From: Flavisolibacter amylovorans
Lineage (GTDB): Bacteria > Bacteroidota > Bacteroidia > Chitinophagales > Chitinophagaceae
DNA: 64,000 bases
Assembly (NCBI RefSeq): GCF_039541815.1
Contig: NZ_BAABGY010000001.1
Coordinates: forward strand, 124,001 to 188,000
Direction of reading: 5' to 3'
In this document: positions 1 through 8,356 of the stretch, piece after piece
How positions within the stretch are numbered: position 1 is the stretch's first letter
Layout of the letters: each line of letters opens with the position of its first letter
Made by a program: the position numbers and the translations under genes
The notes under the pieces: model-generated
What the model was told of the DNA's origin: nothing
Seen by the model: only the letters and a program-made list of their open reading frames with translations
The model's database searches: none

Positions 1-143
1 CCTACCTGAAAGACGGGGTAGCTGCTTTCTCGGCGCGCTCGGGGAAGGGCACCTTCTATGGCTTCGGGCCCGAGATCATCTTCCGCGGGCAGGCGCAGGG
101 ATCCTACAAACTGCTGTTCAATAACCTTTACCTCCTTCAGTAA
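1..143 (+). CDS. C-terminal end of a probable M14-family zinc carboxypeptidase (partial)
   Basis: The frame is open from the window edge to a TAA and gives about 46 residues. The ending (KGTFYGFGPEIIFRGQAQG, then KLLFN) resembles the tail of the secreted Bacteroidota M14 metallopeptidases, which typically close with a GFGPR...RAQ...KLLFN motif. The catalytic zinc motifs would lie upstream, outside the window, so the assignment rests on tail resemblance only. The TPR gene starts 21 bp downstream on the same strand, so the two may be co-transcribed. Confidence 0.5.
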   Translation, partial: YLKDGVAAFSARSGKGTFYGFGPEIIFRGQAQGSYKLLFNNLYLLQ

Positions 144-164
144 CCAAACTCCAAACTAACTGCT

Positions 165-1301
165 ATGCGCCTCTTTTTTATTACGCTTTCGCTGCTGCTG
201 ACGACCGTTTCCCTCCATGCCCAGGACGAAGGAGTAGTAGCTGTCATGCGGTCGCTTGCCGACTCCGGCCAGTACGATAAGATCATCGCAGACTACGTTC
301 CGAAAGAGCAGGATCTTCCCGCGGGCGGCCTCTTCTTCATCGGCCACGCCTATTTCATGAAGGAGGACAACGAGCGGGCACTCCGCTACTTCGAAGCGGC
401 GATCGCCAAGGATGCCAAAGAGGCCCGGGCGTATTTCTACAAGGGCCTCACCTACCTGTATATGGACCGATATGCCGACGCGCTGCCGCCGCTACGCGAG
501 GCGATCGCGCAGAAGCCGGAGAAAAGCGGCTACCACAGCGCGCTCGGCGATGCACACTACGGGCTGAAGCAGCACGACGAGGCCCTGGCCGCCTACCGGG
601 CAGCGGCCGCGCTGAGCGATGCCGGGGAGCGTCCGTTCGCGATGATCGCGCAGATCCACTCCGACCGCAACGAGCCCGACAAGGCCTTGCAGGCACACTA
701 TGTGGTTCGGGAGAAAGGGCAGCGCGGCTCACCGTCCTACCACAACGCACTGTTCAACGTCGGGCTCCTGGAGCTGCTGAAGGGGGCTGCCGACAGGGCC
801 GAGCCCGCCTTCCTGGAGCTGGCGGCGTCTGACAGCACCGACTACCGGACCTTTGCGAAGCTGGTGCAGGTCTACTACCAACGTAAGGAGTACGACAAGG
901 CCCGGCCCTGGAAGGAAAAGCTGTATACTGCCCACCGCGCGGGCCTGCTGAAGAGCCCCATGAAGGATATGTTCTGCTTCGACCAGTTTGAGTGGAACGG
1001 CCAGCGCGTCATGGCCTTCGAGCGCTATGAAAATGGTACCGGCAAGCTGTATTACAAGCACATTTTCTACCTGCTCGACGCGCAGGGCGAGGTGACGCTG
1101 CAGGTGCAAACGGAGTATTCGCCCGTTTCGGTGGAGATGGGCGGTCCTACCTACCTGCTCGGGATGAACCGGGGCAACACGCATGCTACGTTTCCGGTCG
1201 GCTTTCAGTCAGACCCCGCCTACGACAAGCTCAAGACGGCCGTCATCGAGGTGTTCGAGAAGAAGATCAAGCCTACGTCGGCCTCCCGCCCGGGGAATTA
1301 G
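165..1301 (+). CDS. Secreted tetratricopeptide-repeat protein
   Basis: 378 residues. A signal peptide (residues 1-19, ending SLHAQ) points to export. Residues about 50-250 hold TPR-like helix pairs: ALRYFEAAIAKDAKEARAYFYKGLTYLYM, split here only for description, is followed by similar units such as HDEALAAYRAAAALSD. TPR arrays are protein-binding scaffolds. The last ~110 residues (from FEWNGQRVMAFERYE) are not TPR and look like a compact beta-rich domain I do not recognise. It closely follows the M14 tail and converges with the LysR gene. The start is the ATG directly before the signal peptide. Confidence 0.75.
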   Translation: MRLFFITLSLLLTTVSLHAQDEGVVAVMRSLADSGQYDKIIADYVPKEQDLPAGGLFFIGHAYFMKEDNERALRYFEAAIAKDAKEARAYFYKGLTYLYMDRYADALPPLREAIAQKPEKSGYHSALGDAHYGLKQHDEALAAYRAAAALSDAGERPFAMIAQIHSDRNEPDKALQAHYVVREKGQRGSPSYHNALFNVGLLELLKGAADRAEPAFLELAASDSTDYRTFAKLVQVYYQRKEYDKARPWKEKLYTAHRAGLLKSPMKDMFCFDQFEWNGQRVMAFERYENGTGKLYYKHIFYLLDAQGEVTLQVQTEYSPVSVEMGGPTYLLGMNRGNTHATFPVGFQSDPAYDKLKTAVIEVFEKKIKPTSASRPGN

Positions 1302-1341
1302 AAGCTTTCTCTGAATAATAGTAGCCCGGCGGTATCGTGAG

Positions 1342-1407
1342 GCATCAGGCGTGAGTAGGGACTGCCCGACGGTAGTGGATGACCTTCTGACCCCTGACGC
1401 TTTATGC
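1342..1407. repeat. Imperfect inverted word repeat between convergent genes
   Basis: Two 14-nt arms (1342-1355, GCATCAGGCGTGAG; 1394-1407, CTGACGCTTTATGC) are inverted copies matching at 11 of 14 positions. They lie between the convergent TPR and LysR genes and could form a hairpin. This belongs to the inverted word repeats seen in many spacers of this window. Confidence 0.5.
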
Positions 1408-1457
1408 TTCCCGATGGAATGCCGAAGAATCAATCGAGAAACGACTACCCGTCCGTT

Positions 1458-2339
1458 TCATTCGAATTTTTTTGCCGTGGCCCGCGCCACTTCCAGCACC
1501 CGCTTTACAGCCGGCTCGTGATCGTCTCTGCGCCAGGTGACGTAGAGGCTCGTGCGCTGCGGTAGTGGAATGAAGCGGACGTCGGGCGGTGCGCCGAAGG
1601 CATAGGAGCCAGGCAGCACCGACACGCCGAGCCCGCGCGCAATGAGCCCCATGATGACGCCGCCGAAGTCGGATTCGATGTGCACGTCAGGGACAAAGCC
1701 CTCGTCCTGGAAAAGCTGCCGGAGGCCCGACACGTAGTGTGTGCCGTGGTGAAGCCCCGATAAAATGAACTTCTCGTTGCGCAGGTCATGCAGCCCGGTG
1801 AACTGTTCCTTGGTGAGGCGGTGGCCTGCGGGCACGATGAGGGCGAAGGGCTCTTCGTACAGTAATTCCGACGACAGCGCGGGGTTGTGCGCCGGGTCGC
1901 GGCGGAAGGCGATGTCCATCTGGTAATTCAGCAGCAGCTGCTCGAAGCTCGTATCGGTGGGCTCCACGAGCTCGATCTTGAGCTCCGGCAGCTCGCCCGC
2001 AATGCCCGACACGAGCTCGGGCAAATAGCCATAGGACAGGGAGCCGGGGTAGCCGATGCGGATAAAGCCGAAGCTGCCCTCGTGCAGGCTGCGTGCCTGG
2101 CGGTGGATGCGGTCGATGTCTTCGGTAAGGCGGCGCCACTGCTCGTAGAGGAAGCTGCCCGCCCGGGTGAGCTTCACGCTGCGCTTGCTGCGCTCGAAGA
2201 GCTGCACGCCGAGCTCGTCCTCGAGTGCCTTGATCTGGCGGCTGAGGGCCGACTGTGTGATGAAGAGCTTCTCGGCGGTGCGCCAGAAGTGCAACTCCTC
2301 GGCGAGGGCGATGAAATACCTGATCTGCTGCAGCTCCAT
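1458..2339 (-). CDS. LysR-family transcriptional regulator
   Basis: 293 residues, the usual LysR length. The N-terminal winged helix-turn-helix is clear (residues 1-60: LQQIRYFIALAEELHF, then TQSALSRQIKALEDELG and LFERS). A periplasmic-binding-like effector domain covers about 90-290 and senses an unknown ligand. It is divergent from the small membrane protein and chromate transporter genes, the classic LysR arrangement, so those genes are plausible targets (inference). The 89-bp divergent spacer would hold the operator, but I could not single out a T-N11-A site. Confidence 0.92.
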   Translation of the reverse strand: MELQQIRYFIALAEELHFWRTAEKLFITQSALSRQIKALEDELGVQLFERSKRSVKLTRAGSFLYEQWRRLTEDIDRIHRQARSLHEGSFGFIRIGYPGSLSYGYLPELVSGIAGELPELKIELVEPTDTSFEQLLLNYQMDIAFRRDPAHNPALSSELLYEEPFALIVPAGHRLTKEQFTGLHDLRNEKFILSGLHHGTHYVSGLRQLFQDEGFVPDVHIESDFGGVIMGLIARGLGVSVLPGSYAFGAPPDVRFIPLPQRTSLYVTWRRDDHEPAVKRVLEVARATAKKFE

Positions 2340-2428
2340 TTGATTGATCCGTTTTATGCATTAGTCAATGAAGGATCGGCATTGCTGCGGCCCCCGCATT
2401 GCGCGTGCTTTGCACTAAATTAAAGCGG

Positions 2429-2683
2429 ATGCCACTAGCCAGGAAAATAGCGATCGAGGCGGCGGGATGGACCGGCGCCGTCTTCTCCCTTTCGGCCTAC
2501 AGCCTCAACAGCCTCGACCTCATCGAAAGCCAATCCATCGCGTACCTCGTGATGAACATCATCGGCTGCGCCTTTCTCATCATCTACGCCGTGTGCAAGA
2601 AGGCCTATGCGAGCTGGGTGCTCAACGGCATCTGGCTGCTCATGACGGCCGTGGCGCTGGTGAAGATCTACGGCATGCCGTAG
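2429..2683 (+). CDS. CBU_0592-like small membrane protein
   Basis: 84 residues from the ATG at 2429; an upstream in-frame TTG would add a non-hydrophobic leader and is rejected. Three hydrophobic stretches are visible (WTGAVFSLSAYSL, SIAYLVMNIIGCAFLIIYAV, WVLNGIWLLMTAVALV), with the small-residue pattern of the CBU_0592 domain family, whose function is unknown. It ends 20 bp before the chromate transporter, so the two may share a transcript. Confidence 0.65.
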   Translation: MPLARKIAIEAAGWTGAVFSLSAYSLNSLDLIESQSIAYLVMNIIGCAFLIIYAVCKKAYASWVLNGIWLLMTAVALVKIYGMP

Positions 2684-2688
2684 CGCCG

Positions 2689-2696
2689 CATCTTTG
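2689..2696 (+). promoter_or_regulatory. Putative -7 box of the chromate transporter
   Basis: CATCTTTG matches the Bacteroidota -7 consensus TAnnTTTG at all but the first base and ends 8 nt before the ATG, implying a very short leader. Confidence 0.4.
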
Positions 2697-2703
2697 CGCG
2701 AGC

Positions 2704-3831
2704 ATGTCTTCCCGCAACGAACGAATCAACGAACTCGCCCGCCTGTTCGGGCGGCTGGGCATCATTGCCTTTGGCGGGCCCGCGGCCCATATCGCCCTCA
2801 TGCGCGCCGAGGTGGTGCGCCGCCGCGGCTGGATCGACGACACCCGCTTTCTTGACCTTGTAGGCGCCACCAACCTGATCCCCGGGCCCAACAGCACCGA
2901 GCTGGCCATGCACCTCGGGCAGGAGCGCGCGGGCTGGAGGGGACTCATCGTAGCCGGCTGCTGCTTCATCCTTCCTGCTGTAGTCCTTACTGCCGGCATT
3001 GCCTGGGCATATCGTCGTTATGGAGCGCTGCCCGCCGTGCAGCCCTTCCTGTACGGCATCAAGCCGGCCATCATCGCCATTATCCTGGCGGCCGTATTTC
3101 CACTGGCGAAGGCTTCGTTCAAAAGCGCGGGGCATGCGCTCCTCGGTGGGGTAGCGTTGCTGGCTGCGCTACTCGGTACACCGGAACTGGCCGTGCTTTT
3201 TGGCGCAGGCTTGCTGGGGCTCGCCGCCGCACTGGCGAGGCGGGCGGGGACGGTGCACCAGGGTATTGGCTTCTTTCTCCTGCAGGCCCTGCCTCCTTCC
3301 GCAGCCACGGTCGGCAGCACCAGCCTTTTTTTCACGTTTCTCAAGATCGGCGCCCTGCTCTATGGAAGCGGCTATGTACTGTTCGCCTTTCTCGACGAGG
3401 CGCTGGTAACTACCGGTATGCTCACGCGGACGCAGCTCGCCGACGCCATCGCCGTGGGCCAGTTCACACCGGGACCGGTGTTCTCCGCGGTCACCTTCGT
3501 GGGCTACCAGGTGGGTGGGTGGAGCGGCGCGGCAGCGGCCACGGCGGGCGTGTTCCTGCCGGCCTTTCTCTTTGTGGCGCTGCTCAACCCGCTGGTGAAA
3601 AGGCTGCGGACATCAAAGCCCTTCGCTGCTTTCCTGGATGCCGTCAACGTAGCGTCGGTGGCCCTTATCGCTGCCGTCTGCATCGATATGGGGCGTGCAG
3701 CGCTTACCGACTGGCGCACCTTTCTGATCGCCATTGCGGCTGCGATCGTGACGTTCGGGTTCCGGAAAATCAACAGCGCCTGGGTAGTGCTTGGCGGGAC
3801 GCTTGCAGGCTGGCTGCTGGCGCAGGTGTGA
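2704..3831 (+). CDS. chrA: Chromate efflux transporter, CHR family
   Basis: 375 residues from the ATG at 2704; the frame stays open upstream, but that stretch overlaps the previous gene and lacks hydrophobic character. The protein has two homologous CHR halves. The first holds IIAFGGPAAHIALM and the GPNSTELAMHLG motif (family G-x-x-x-PGP region). The second holds FLKIGALLYGSGYVLFAF and GQFTPGPVFSAVTF. ChrA proteins export chromate or sulfate-like anions through the inner membrane and give chromate resistance. It lies downstream of the CBU_0592-like gene and divergent from a LysR regulator. Confidence 0.9.
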   Translation: MSSRNERINELARLFGRLGIIAFGGPAAHIALMRAEVVRRRGWIDDTRFLDLVGATNLIPGPNSTELAMHLGQERAGWRGLIVAGCCFILPAVVLTAGIAWAYRRYGALPAVQPFLYGIKPAIIAIILAAVFPLAKASFKSAGHALLGGVALLAALLGTPELAVLFGAGLLGLAAALARRAGTVHQGIGFFLLQALPPSAATVGSTSLFFTFLKIGALLYGSGYVLFAFLDEALVTTGMLTRTQLADAIAVGQFTPGPVFSAVTFVGYQVGGWSGAAAATAGVFLPAFLFVALLNPLVKRLRTSKPFAAFLDAVNVASVALIAAVCIDMGRAALTDWRTFLIAIAAAIVTFGFRKINSAWVVLGGTLAGWLLAQV

Positions 3832-4031
3832 GGGCGGTTGCTAAGTTTCTCTTAAAGCGATGATGCCCAACGGCGGCCTCCGTATCTTTTCGACGGGCGG
3901 AAGCACCAAAGCCGCACGCACACCTGAAGCCGATCTTCCCGCTGTTCTTTCTCTTGCAGCGACGGACGCAGCAATGGGTGTTGCCGGTGCCCCTTATGCG
4001 CCCCCAACTTTATCACCAGCAATCGCTACTT

Positions 4032-4628
4032 ATGAACAGGATATTTTTATTTCCCCTCATGCTTCTGCTACTCGGCGCCTGCGGCGGTTCGGCGCGGCGG
4101 CAGGAAGGCCCGGTTGTGGGCGCATCCAAGGCCGACGACGCCTACTTCAGCAAGCGCGCTTCCACTGATCTGCTCTCCGAGTTGTGGGCCGATACACTGT
4201 CGCGGTCGGCACCGCTAAAAGCCCTCGACGGGCAGGTGCGGGCGATGGCAGCGCAAAAGGCGGATTCGCTTGCGGCCTACGATGCGTACACCCGGTACAG
4301 TACCCGGTACTATGCAGATGCGGAACGGTATGCCGCATCGATCGGCGACACGGTACTCCGCGGCCGGGTACTTGCCCTGGTGCGGAGCAGCCGCGACGCG
4401 CAGGCCCGCCGTACGGCCGGCCATACCGCACTCGACAGCAGCCTTCAAAAGCGCGAGGCCGCCATCGGCGATGTGCACGGCATGCTGAAGTTGCTGCTGA
4501 CCCTGCCGCTGATGGAGCGGTACCAGCAGCAAAAACTGCCTTCGCGGACGCCGCTCGAACAGCTTAACCGGAGCTGGCAGCACCTGGAGCAGCGGCTGGA
4601 TTCGCTGCGCCGCACCAGCGGCGGCTGA
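4032..4628 (+). CDS. Hypothetical lipoprotein
   Basis: 198 residues. The start at 4032 places a lipoprotein signal directly at the N-terminus (MNRIFLFPLMLLLLGACGG, lipobox LLGAC with Cys17); longer in-frame starts bury it. Gly after the cysteine, with no Asp at +2, is compatible with outer-membrane sorting. The rest is helical and charged, ending in LEQRLDSLRRTSGG. No known domain recognised. It follows chrA by 200 bp without an evident functional link. Confidence 0.65.
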   Translation: MNRIFLFPLMLLLLGACGGSARRQEGPVVGASKADDAYFSKRASTDLLSELWADTLSRSAPLKALDGQVRAMAAQKADSLAAYDAYTRYSTRYYADAERYAASIGDTVLRGRVLALVRSSRDAQARRTAGHTALDSSLQKREAAIGDVHGMLKLLLTLPLMERYQQQKLPSRTPLEQLNRSWQHLEQRLDSLRRTSGG

Positions 4629-4731
4629 GCCCGCTTCCCGTAGTTATGCGGCAGCCCGGCGACCCGTTGTTCCTGCGAAGCCACGGATGTGCCCCTCGTA
4701 GCTTAACTTGCCGCTCACGAACCCATCCCGC

Positions 4732-5064
4732 ATGAACCCTGAAGTCAGCCGCTATATCAGCGAAGCCAGCGAGGCCCAGCGTCCGATCCTTGAGGCGGTG
4801 CGCCGCATCGTGCACAACAGCGTGCCCGGCGTACAGGAAGATTACAAGTGGAGCCGGCCGGTGTTCCGGGCTGCGCAGGACTTTGCCTACCTCAAGACCG
4901 CGAAGGCGTACGTGACGCTCGGCTTCTACGACGCCCTCCGGCTCCGGGATCCCCAGAGCCGGCTCGAGGGAACGGGAAAGGGGATGCGTCATATCAAGCT
5001 CCGAACCCTTGCCGATGTAGACGAGCTGTTGCTTTCGGAGTGGCTCCGTACCGCGGCTTCCTGA
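4732..5064 (+). CDS. DUF1801 (YdhG-like) domain protein
   Basis: 110 residues, all of it one DUF1801 domain: an N-terminal helix (ISEASEAQRPILEAVRRIVHNSVPG), a central KWSRPVF strand, FAYLKTAKAYVTLGFYDA, and a C-terminal KGMRHIKLRTLADVD segment. The fold is shared with the Fra/YdhG group, some of which bind iron or act as chaperones; the biochemical role of most members is unknown. The ATG at 4732 is preferred to one 24 bp upstream because the domain begins immediately. Confidence 0.8.
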   Translation: MNPEVSRYISEASEAQRPILEAVRRIVHNSVPGVQEDYKWSRPVFRAAQDFAYLKTAKAYVTLGFYDALRLRDPQSRLEGTGKGMRHIKLRTLADVDELLLSEWLRTAAS

Positions 5065-5196
5065 AGCCCGGCCGCCGCCGCATCAAGCCCGGCCGTTTGT
5101 TGGCAACATTCTTGAATATTCCCTAGTGGAAAGGCCCTGCCGGGCAAAGCGATCAACAGTATAGGAAATGGCCGAATCACAAACGAAGGGAAGTAT

Positions 5197-6279
5197 ATGG
5201 ATACCTGGTACGTCATATCAGCGCTGCTGCTCATTGTGACGTCGGTGCTGGCCTTCGTGCCGCATCCGCACTGGATGTTCCGCATCTGGGAGTTTGGCCG
5301 CATCCAGGCCTTCGTGCTGCAGCTGATCGTGCTGGGGCTCGGCTTCTGGCTGGTGGAGCGCGGTACGTCCTTCTGGGTGCTGCAGGGGGCGCTGCTGCTG
5401 CTGGCCGCCAACAATTTCCGCATCCTTTTTCCGTATACGCAGCTTTATCGCGGAGCAAATGCCAACAAGGCGCAGAAGCGCAGCGAGAGCTGCTCCATCC
5501 TCTCCGTCAACGTCTACCAGTTCAACACGGAGTACGACCGCCTTGTCGAAACGGTCCGGAAGCACAATCCCGACGTCATCCTCACCATGGAATCCAATGC
5601 CGCCTGGGAGCAGGCGCTGTCGGTGCTCGACCGCGATTACCCGCGGTACCAGAAGGTGGCGCTCGAGAACACCTACGGCATGCACTTCTGGACGCGCCTT
5701 GCCGTGCATCGCCTGCAGGTGCACTACTTCGTGGCCGACGACCTCCCCAGCATCGAGGCAGAGCTCTCCTCGCCCGACGGCACCCGCTTTACCCTGTTCG
5801 GGGTGCACCCCGCGCCACCGAGCCCCACCGAGGAGCCGAACTCGAAGGAGCGCGACGGCGAGCTGCTGTCGGTAGCCAAGAAGGTGAAGGACCTCAAGGG
5901 ACCCGTGCTGGTGGTGGGCGATTTCAACAACGTTGCCTGGGCCCGCTCCTCGGTGTTGTTCCGCAAGACCTCGGGCCTCATCGACCCGCGCATCGGCCGT
6001 GGCTTTATCTCCACGTACCACGCGCGCTACCGGCTGCTCCGCTTCCCGATCGACCTGTTCTTTCACTCCACCGAGGTGTTCGTGGAGGAGTTCTGCACCC
6101 TCGATCCGGTAGGCTCCGATCACCTGCCGCTATATTGCCGCTTTTACTTCAACAACGACAGCCCCGTGCAGGAGGCCGCCGTAGAAGACCTCGAGCCCGG
6201 GCAGATGTCCGAGGTGAACGAGATGATCGAGGAAGGCAAGGAAGAGGAAAGCGACCGGCCGGCCGTAGCGAAGGAATGA
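5197..6279 (+). CDS. Membrane-anchored endonuclease/exonuclease/phosphatase (EEP) family protein
   Basis: 360 residues. Three N-terminal hydrophobic segments (about 5-20, 35-55, 65-75) anchor it in the inner membrane. The EEP domain then starts at about residue 105 (CSILSVNVYQFN) and carries the family motifs: NPDVILTMESN (metal-binding Glu), VVGDFNNVAW (catalytic D-x-N) and PVGSDHLPLYC (the SDH catalytic box). The tail is acidic (EEGKEEESDRP). EEP enzymes cleave phosphodiester or phosphomonoester bonds; the substrate cannot be read here. Confidence 0.85.
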   Translation: MDTWYVISALLLIVTSVLAFVPHPHWMFRIWEFGRIQAFVLQLIVLGLGFWLVERGTSFWVLQGALLLLAANNFRILFPYTQLYRGANANKAQKRSESCSILSVNVYQFNTEYDRLVETVRKHNPDVILTMESNAAWEQALSVLDRDYPRYQKVALENTYGMHFWTRLAVHRLQVHYFVADDLPSIEAELSSPDGTRFTLFGVHPAPPSPTEEPNSKERDGELLSVAKKVKDLKGPVLVVGDFNNVAWARSSVLFRKTSGLIDPRIGRGFISTYHARYRLLRFPIDLFFHSTEVFVEEFCTLDPVGSDHLPLYCRFYFNNDSPVQEAAVEDLEPGQMSEVNEMIEEGKEEESDRPAVAKE

Positions 6280-6292
6280 GGACATAGTTGAT

Positions 6293-6345
6293 GAAGGCGG
6301 CCGGTACTGGTCATGAGACATGAGATTCCGGCCATAGTGACCTTC
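6293..6345. repeat. Inverted repeat between convergent genes
   Basis: GAAGGCGGCCGG (6293-6304) is mirrored by CCGGCC and CCTTC in 6328-6345. It lies between the EEP gene and a minus-strand gene and might serve both as a terminator, though it lacks a T tract. Confidence 0.4.
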
Positions 6346-6365
6346 CTGCTCACGCCAGGCGCTCC

Positions 6366-6737
6366 CTACTGTTTCCCGTTCAGCGCTGCTTCGATCCGGT
6401 GCTGCATCTCCACATAGGCTTCCTCGCTCAGCAGCACCTCCCGCTTCAGGTAATAGACCGTTGGCTTGTTGCTGTACCTGGCCTCGTGGAGGCCGGGGCT
6501 GGCGCCCACGAACTTCCAGCCGTAGAGCGTCAGCACATTCACCAGGTCGGGCCCGTAAATCAAAACGCCGCGTTTGGGTCGCACGAACAGCGAGTGCAGG
6601 CTATCGGGAAGGTAGTGCTCCGCGCGGCCGTAGTTCACCTGCGCGTCCGCCACCTCGCATACGATTTCGAGCCGGCGCTGCGCATGTCCGGCGGTGCCCG
6701 CGCCGAGGAGGCAGAGAAAAAGTAGTGCTGTCTTCAT
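6366..6737 (-). CDS. Small secreted protein of unknown function
   Basis: 123 residues with a signal peptide (MKTALLFLCLLGAGTAGHAQ) and a mature part of about 103 residues. It contains KRGVLIYGPDLVNVLTLYGWKF and a conserved-looking REVLLSEEAY segment. No family recognised. It is convergent with the EEP gene and transcribed alone. The start is the ATG that begins the signal sequence. Confidence 0.6.
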   Translation of the reverse strand: MKTALLFLCLLGAGTAGHAQRRLEIVCEVADAQVNYGRAEHYLPDSLHSLFVRPKRGVLIYGPDLVNVLTLYGWKFVGASPGLHEARYSNKPTVYYLKREVLLSEEAYVEMQHRIEAALNGKQ

Positions 6738-6879
6738 CTGTCGGTGTTTGCCGGTAAGGTAGGGTTGCCGGGTTTAAGGAATCCTTAAAGTGCCCGGGCA
6801 AGCAGCGCGTGGCGGGCTTCAGCCGGACCCGGCCTCAGGCCCCCGAAGGGCACCCAGCCTCGTTTTCCGGCAAAAAGCG

Positions 6880-6887
6880 TACTTTTG
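6880..6887 (+). promoter_or_regulatory. Bacteroidota -7 promoter box
   Basis: TACTTTTG is an exact TAnnTTTG match 45 bp before the ATG at 6932. It supports transcription of the small gene that follows. Confidence 0.5.
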
Positions 6888-6931
6888 CGGCCGGGCCACC
6901 CGCGAAGGGGCGGCTCCTAAATCGAGCGACC

Positions 6932-7069
6932 ATGGAGGTGAAAAAAGCAATGTGGATGGTGATCCTGATCGTTGCCGTAGCGGCAACCCTCATCCTCGCG
7001 AACGTCTACCTGAACAGCGACTACAGCGACCCCGCAGACTTCGTGGACCAGAAATACCAGGAAGAGTAA
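6932..7069 (+). CDS. 45-residue single-pass membrane protein
   Basis: Starting at the ATG at 6932, the protein is a short basic leader (MEVKKAM), one membrane helix (WMVILIVAVAATLILANVY) and a 20-residue acidic tail ending QKYQEE. A perfect -7 box precedes it. It is too short for family assignment; the N-in orientation is predicted from the positive leader. An alternative ATG at 6950 would remove the basic leader. It stands alone between unrelated genes. Confidence 0.5.
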   Translation: MEVKKAMWMVILIVAVAATLILANVYLNSDYSDPADFVDQKYQEE

Positions 7070-7356
7070 GTCCTGCCTGCGCATGCCGCGTATTGGCCAA
7101 CCGGTTTCCTGGAACCCGTGGCCGGCTACACCGGCGTCTGCGCTACCGGAGGCGAGCGCGCAACACGCCCACTTCAAGATAGCCTGCACCGATAATGCCG
7201 TTCGCTGACGCCGCAGCACTTACTGCCGGCCCCGGAACCCGGAAGGCGCTGCTGTTTACCCGCAGGCACCCGCATCCCGACTGCATCGGCACTGCTCCCG
7301 AACTTTTCCTACATTCAGCACCCGGCCGGCGCATCAACGGCCACTTTTTTTTCGAT

Positions 7357-8295
7357 ATGACAACACCCGGTCCCTCACAGCGCCCGCTGCCCGAAGCCTA
7401 CGAAGGCACCATCAGCGCAGCCGAATACAACGACATCATGAACCTCGCGCTGCGCTACCACGAGGAGCACGGCATCGCCGTTACCGGCGAAGCGGAAGGC
7501 ACGCTCATCACCGAGATGAACGACCAGCAGCAGCACCGTTTTCTCGACAACCTCGTGCGCCTGCTGGCCATTAGCGAAAAGTCGGAATGGAAAGAACTCA
7601 TCTGGGCCCACTTCGATAAGCTCAAAGACCACAGCGCCGCCTACGCGTTCCTCTACAAGGACTTCGAATATGCGGAGCCGCTGCTCCGTGTGCTCGTGAA
7701 GCCAGGCGACTTCGAGCCGGGCCTCGACGCCGACCTCGATGGCTTCGTGCACCGCGAAGACCTGCCCGGCACCTGGTCCTTCCTCATCATCGAGTACGAA
7801 GGGCAGCTCGACTACGTCTCGCGCGACGATATCGGCGAGTGGGAGAAGCCCGAGGAGGAGCTCTTCGCCTCCGCCATCGCCAACACGCCCGCCGAAGAGA
7901 TCGAGATCGAGGAATACCTCTTTGCCGAGCGCTTCACCGTATACGGGATCTTCAGTGGCGACTATGCCGCGGCCCTCGTGCTTGACCTCGAGCGCCGACT
8001 GCCCGACGCCATCGGCCCCTACGGCGCCCTCGTGGCCGTGCCGTCGAAAGGCGCCGCCTTCGCGCATCCCATCGCCACGAGCGACGTCATGGAGCTGGTA
8101 GGCGCGCTCTATGCCAACGTGGACCAGATCTGGAGCGAAGGGCAGGGTCCCATCAGCCGCGACTTCTACTGGCTTTATGAAGGACAGTTCGAGTTGTTTC
8201 ATGTAGCGGAAGACGAGGAGGAGGGTGATTACATCGAAATGCCCGCGCGCCTGCGCGAATTGCTGTCGGAGGCCGAGGAGGAGGACGAGGAATAA
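7357..8295 (+). CDS. Acidic cytosolic protein, possibly DUF1444-like
   Basis: 312 residues from the ATG at 7357 (an upstream ATG at 7195 adds a low-complexity leader). No signal peptide. The protein is strongly acidic, ending EAEEEDEE. Residues about 190-270 (LFASAIANTP, then DYAAALVLDLE, VAVPSKGAAFAHPI) resemble the layout of DUF1444/YtpQ proteins: a region preceding a two-strand VAIPsrd-type motif. The resemblance is by eye and weak, and the function is unknown. Confidence 0.55.
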   Translation: MTTPGPSQRPLPEAYEGTISAAEYNDIMNLALRYHEEHGIAVTGEAEGTLITEMNDQQQHRFLDNLVRLLAISEKSEWKELIWAHFDKLKDHSAAYAFLYKDFEYAEPLLRVLVKPGDFEPGLDADLDGFVHREDLPGTWSFLIIEYEGQLDYVSRDDIGEWEKPEEELFASAIANTPAEEIEIEEYLFAERFTVYGIFSGDYAAALVLDLERRLPDAIGPYGALVAVPSKGAAFAHPIATSDVMELVGALYANVDQIWSEGQGPISRDFYWLYEGQFELFHVAEDEEEGDYIEMPARLRELLSEAEEEDEE

Positions 8296-8331
8296 GCCGG
8301 GGCGGGGACGCTGCTCCTGTAAAGCAGCACG

Positions 8332-8339
8332 TAGCTTTA
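8332..8339 (+). promoter_or_regulatory. Putative -7 box
   Basis: TAGCTTTA, one mismatch to TAnnTTTG, lies 17 nt before the next ATG. Confidence 0.35.
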
Positions 8340-8356
8340 AGCATATCTGACCATAC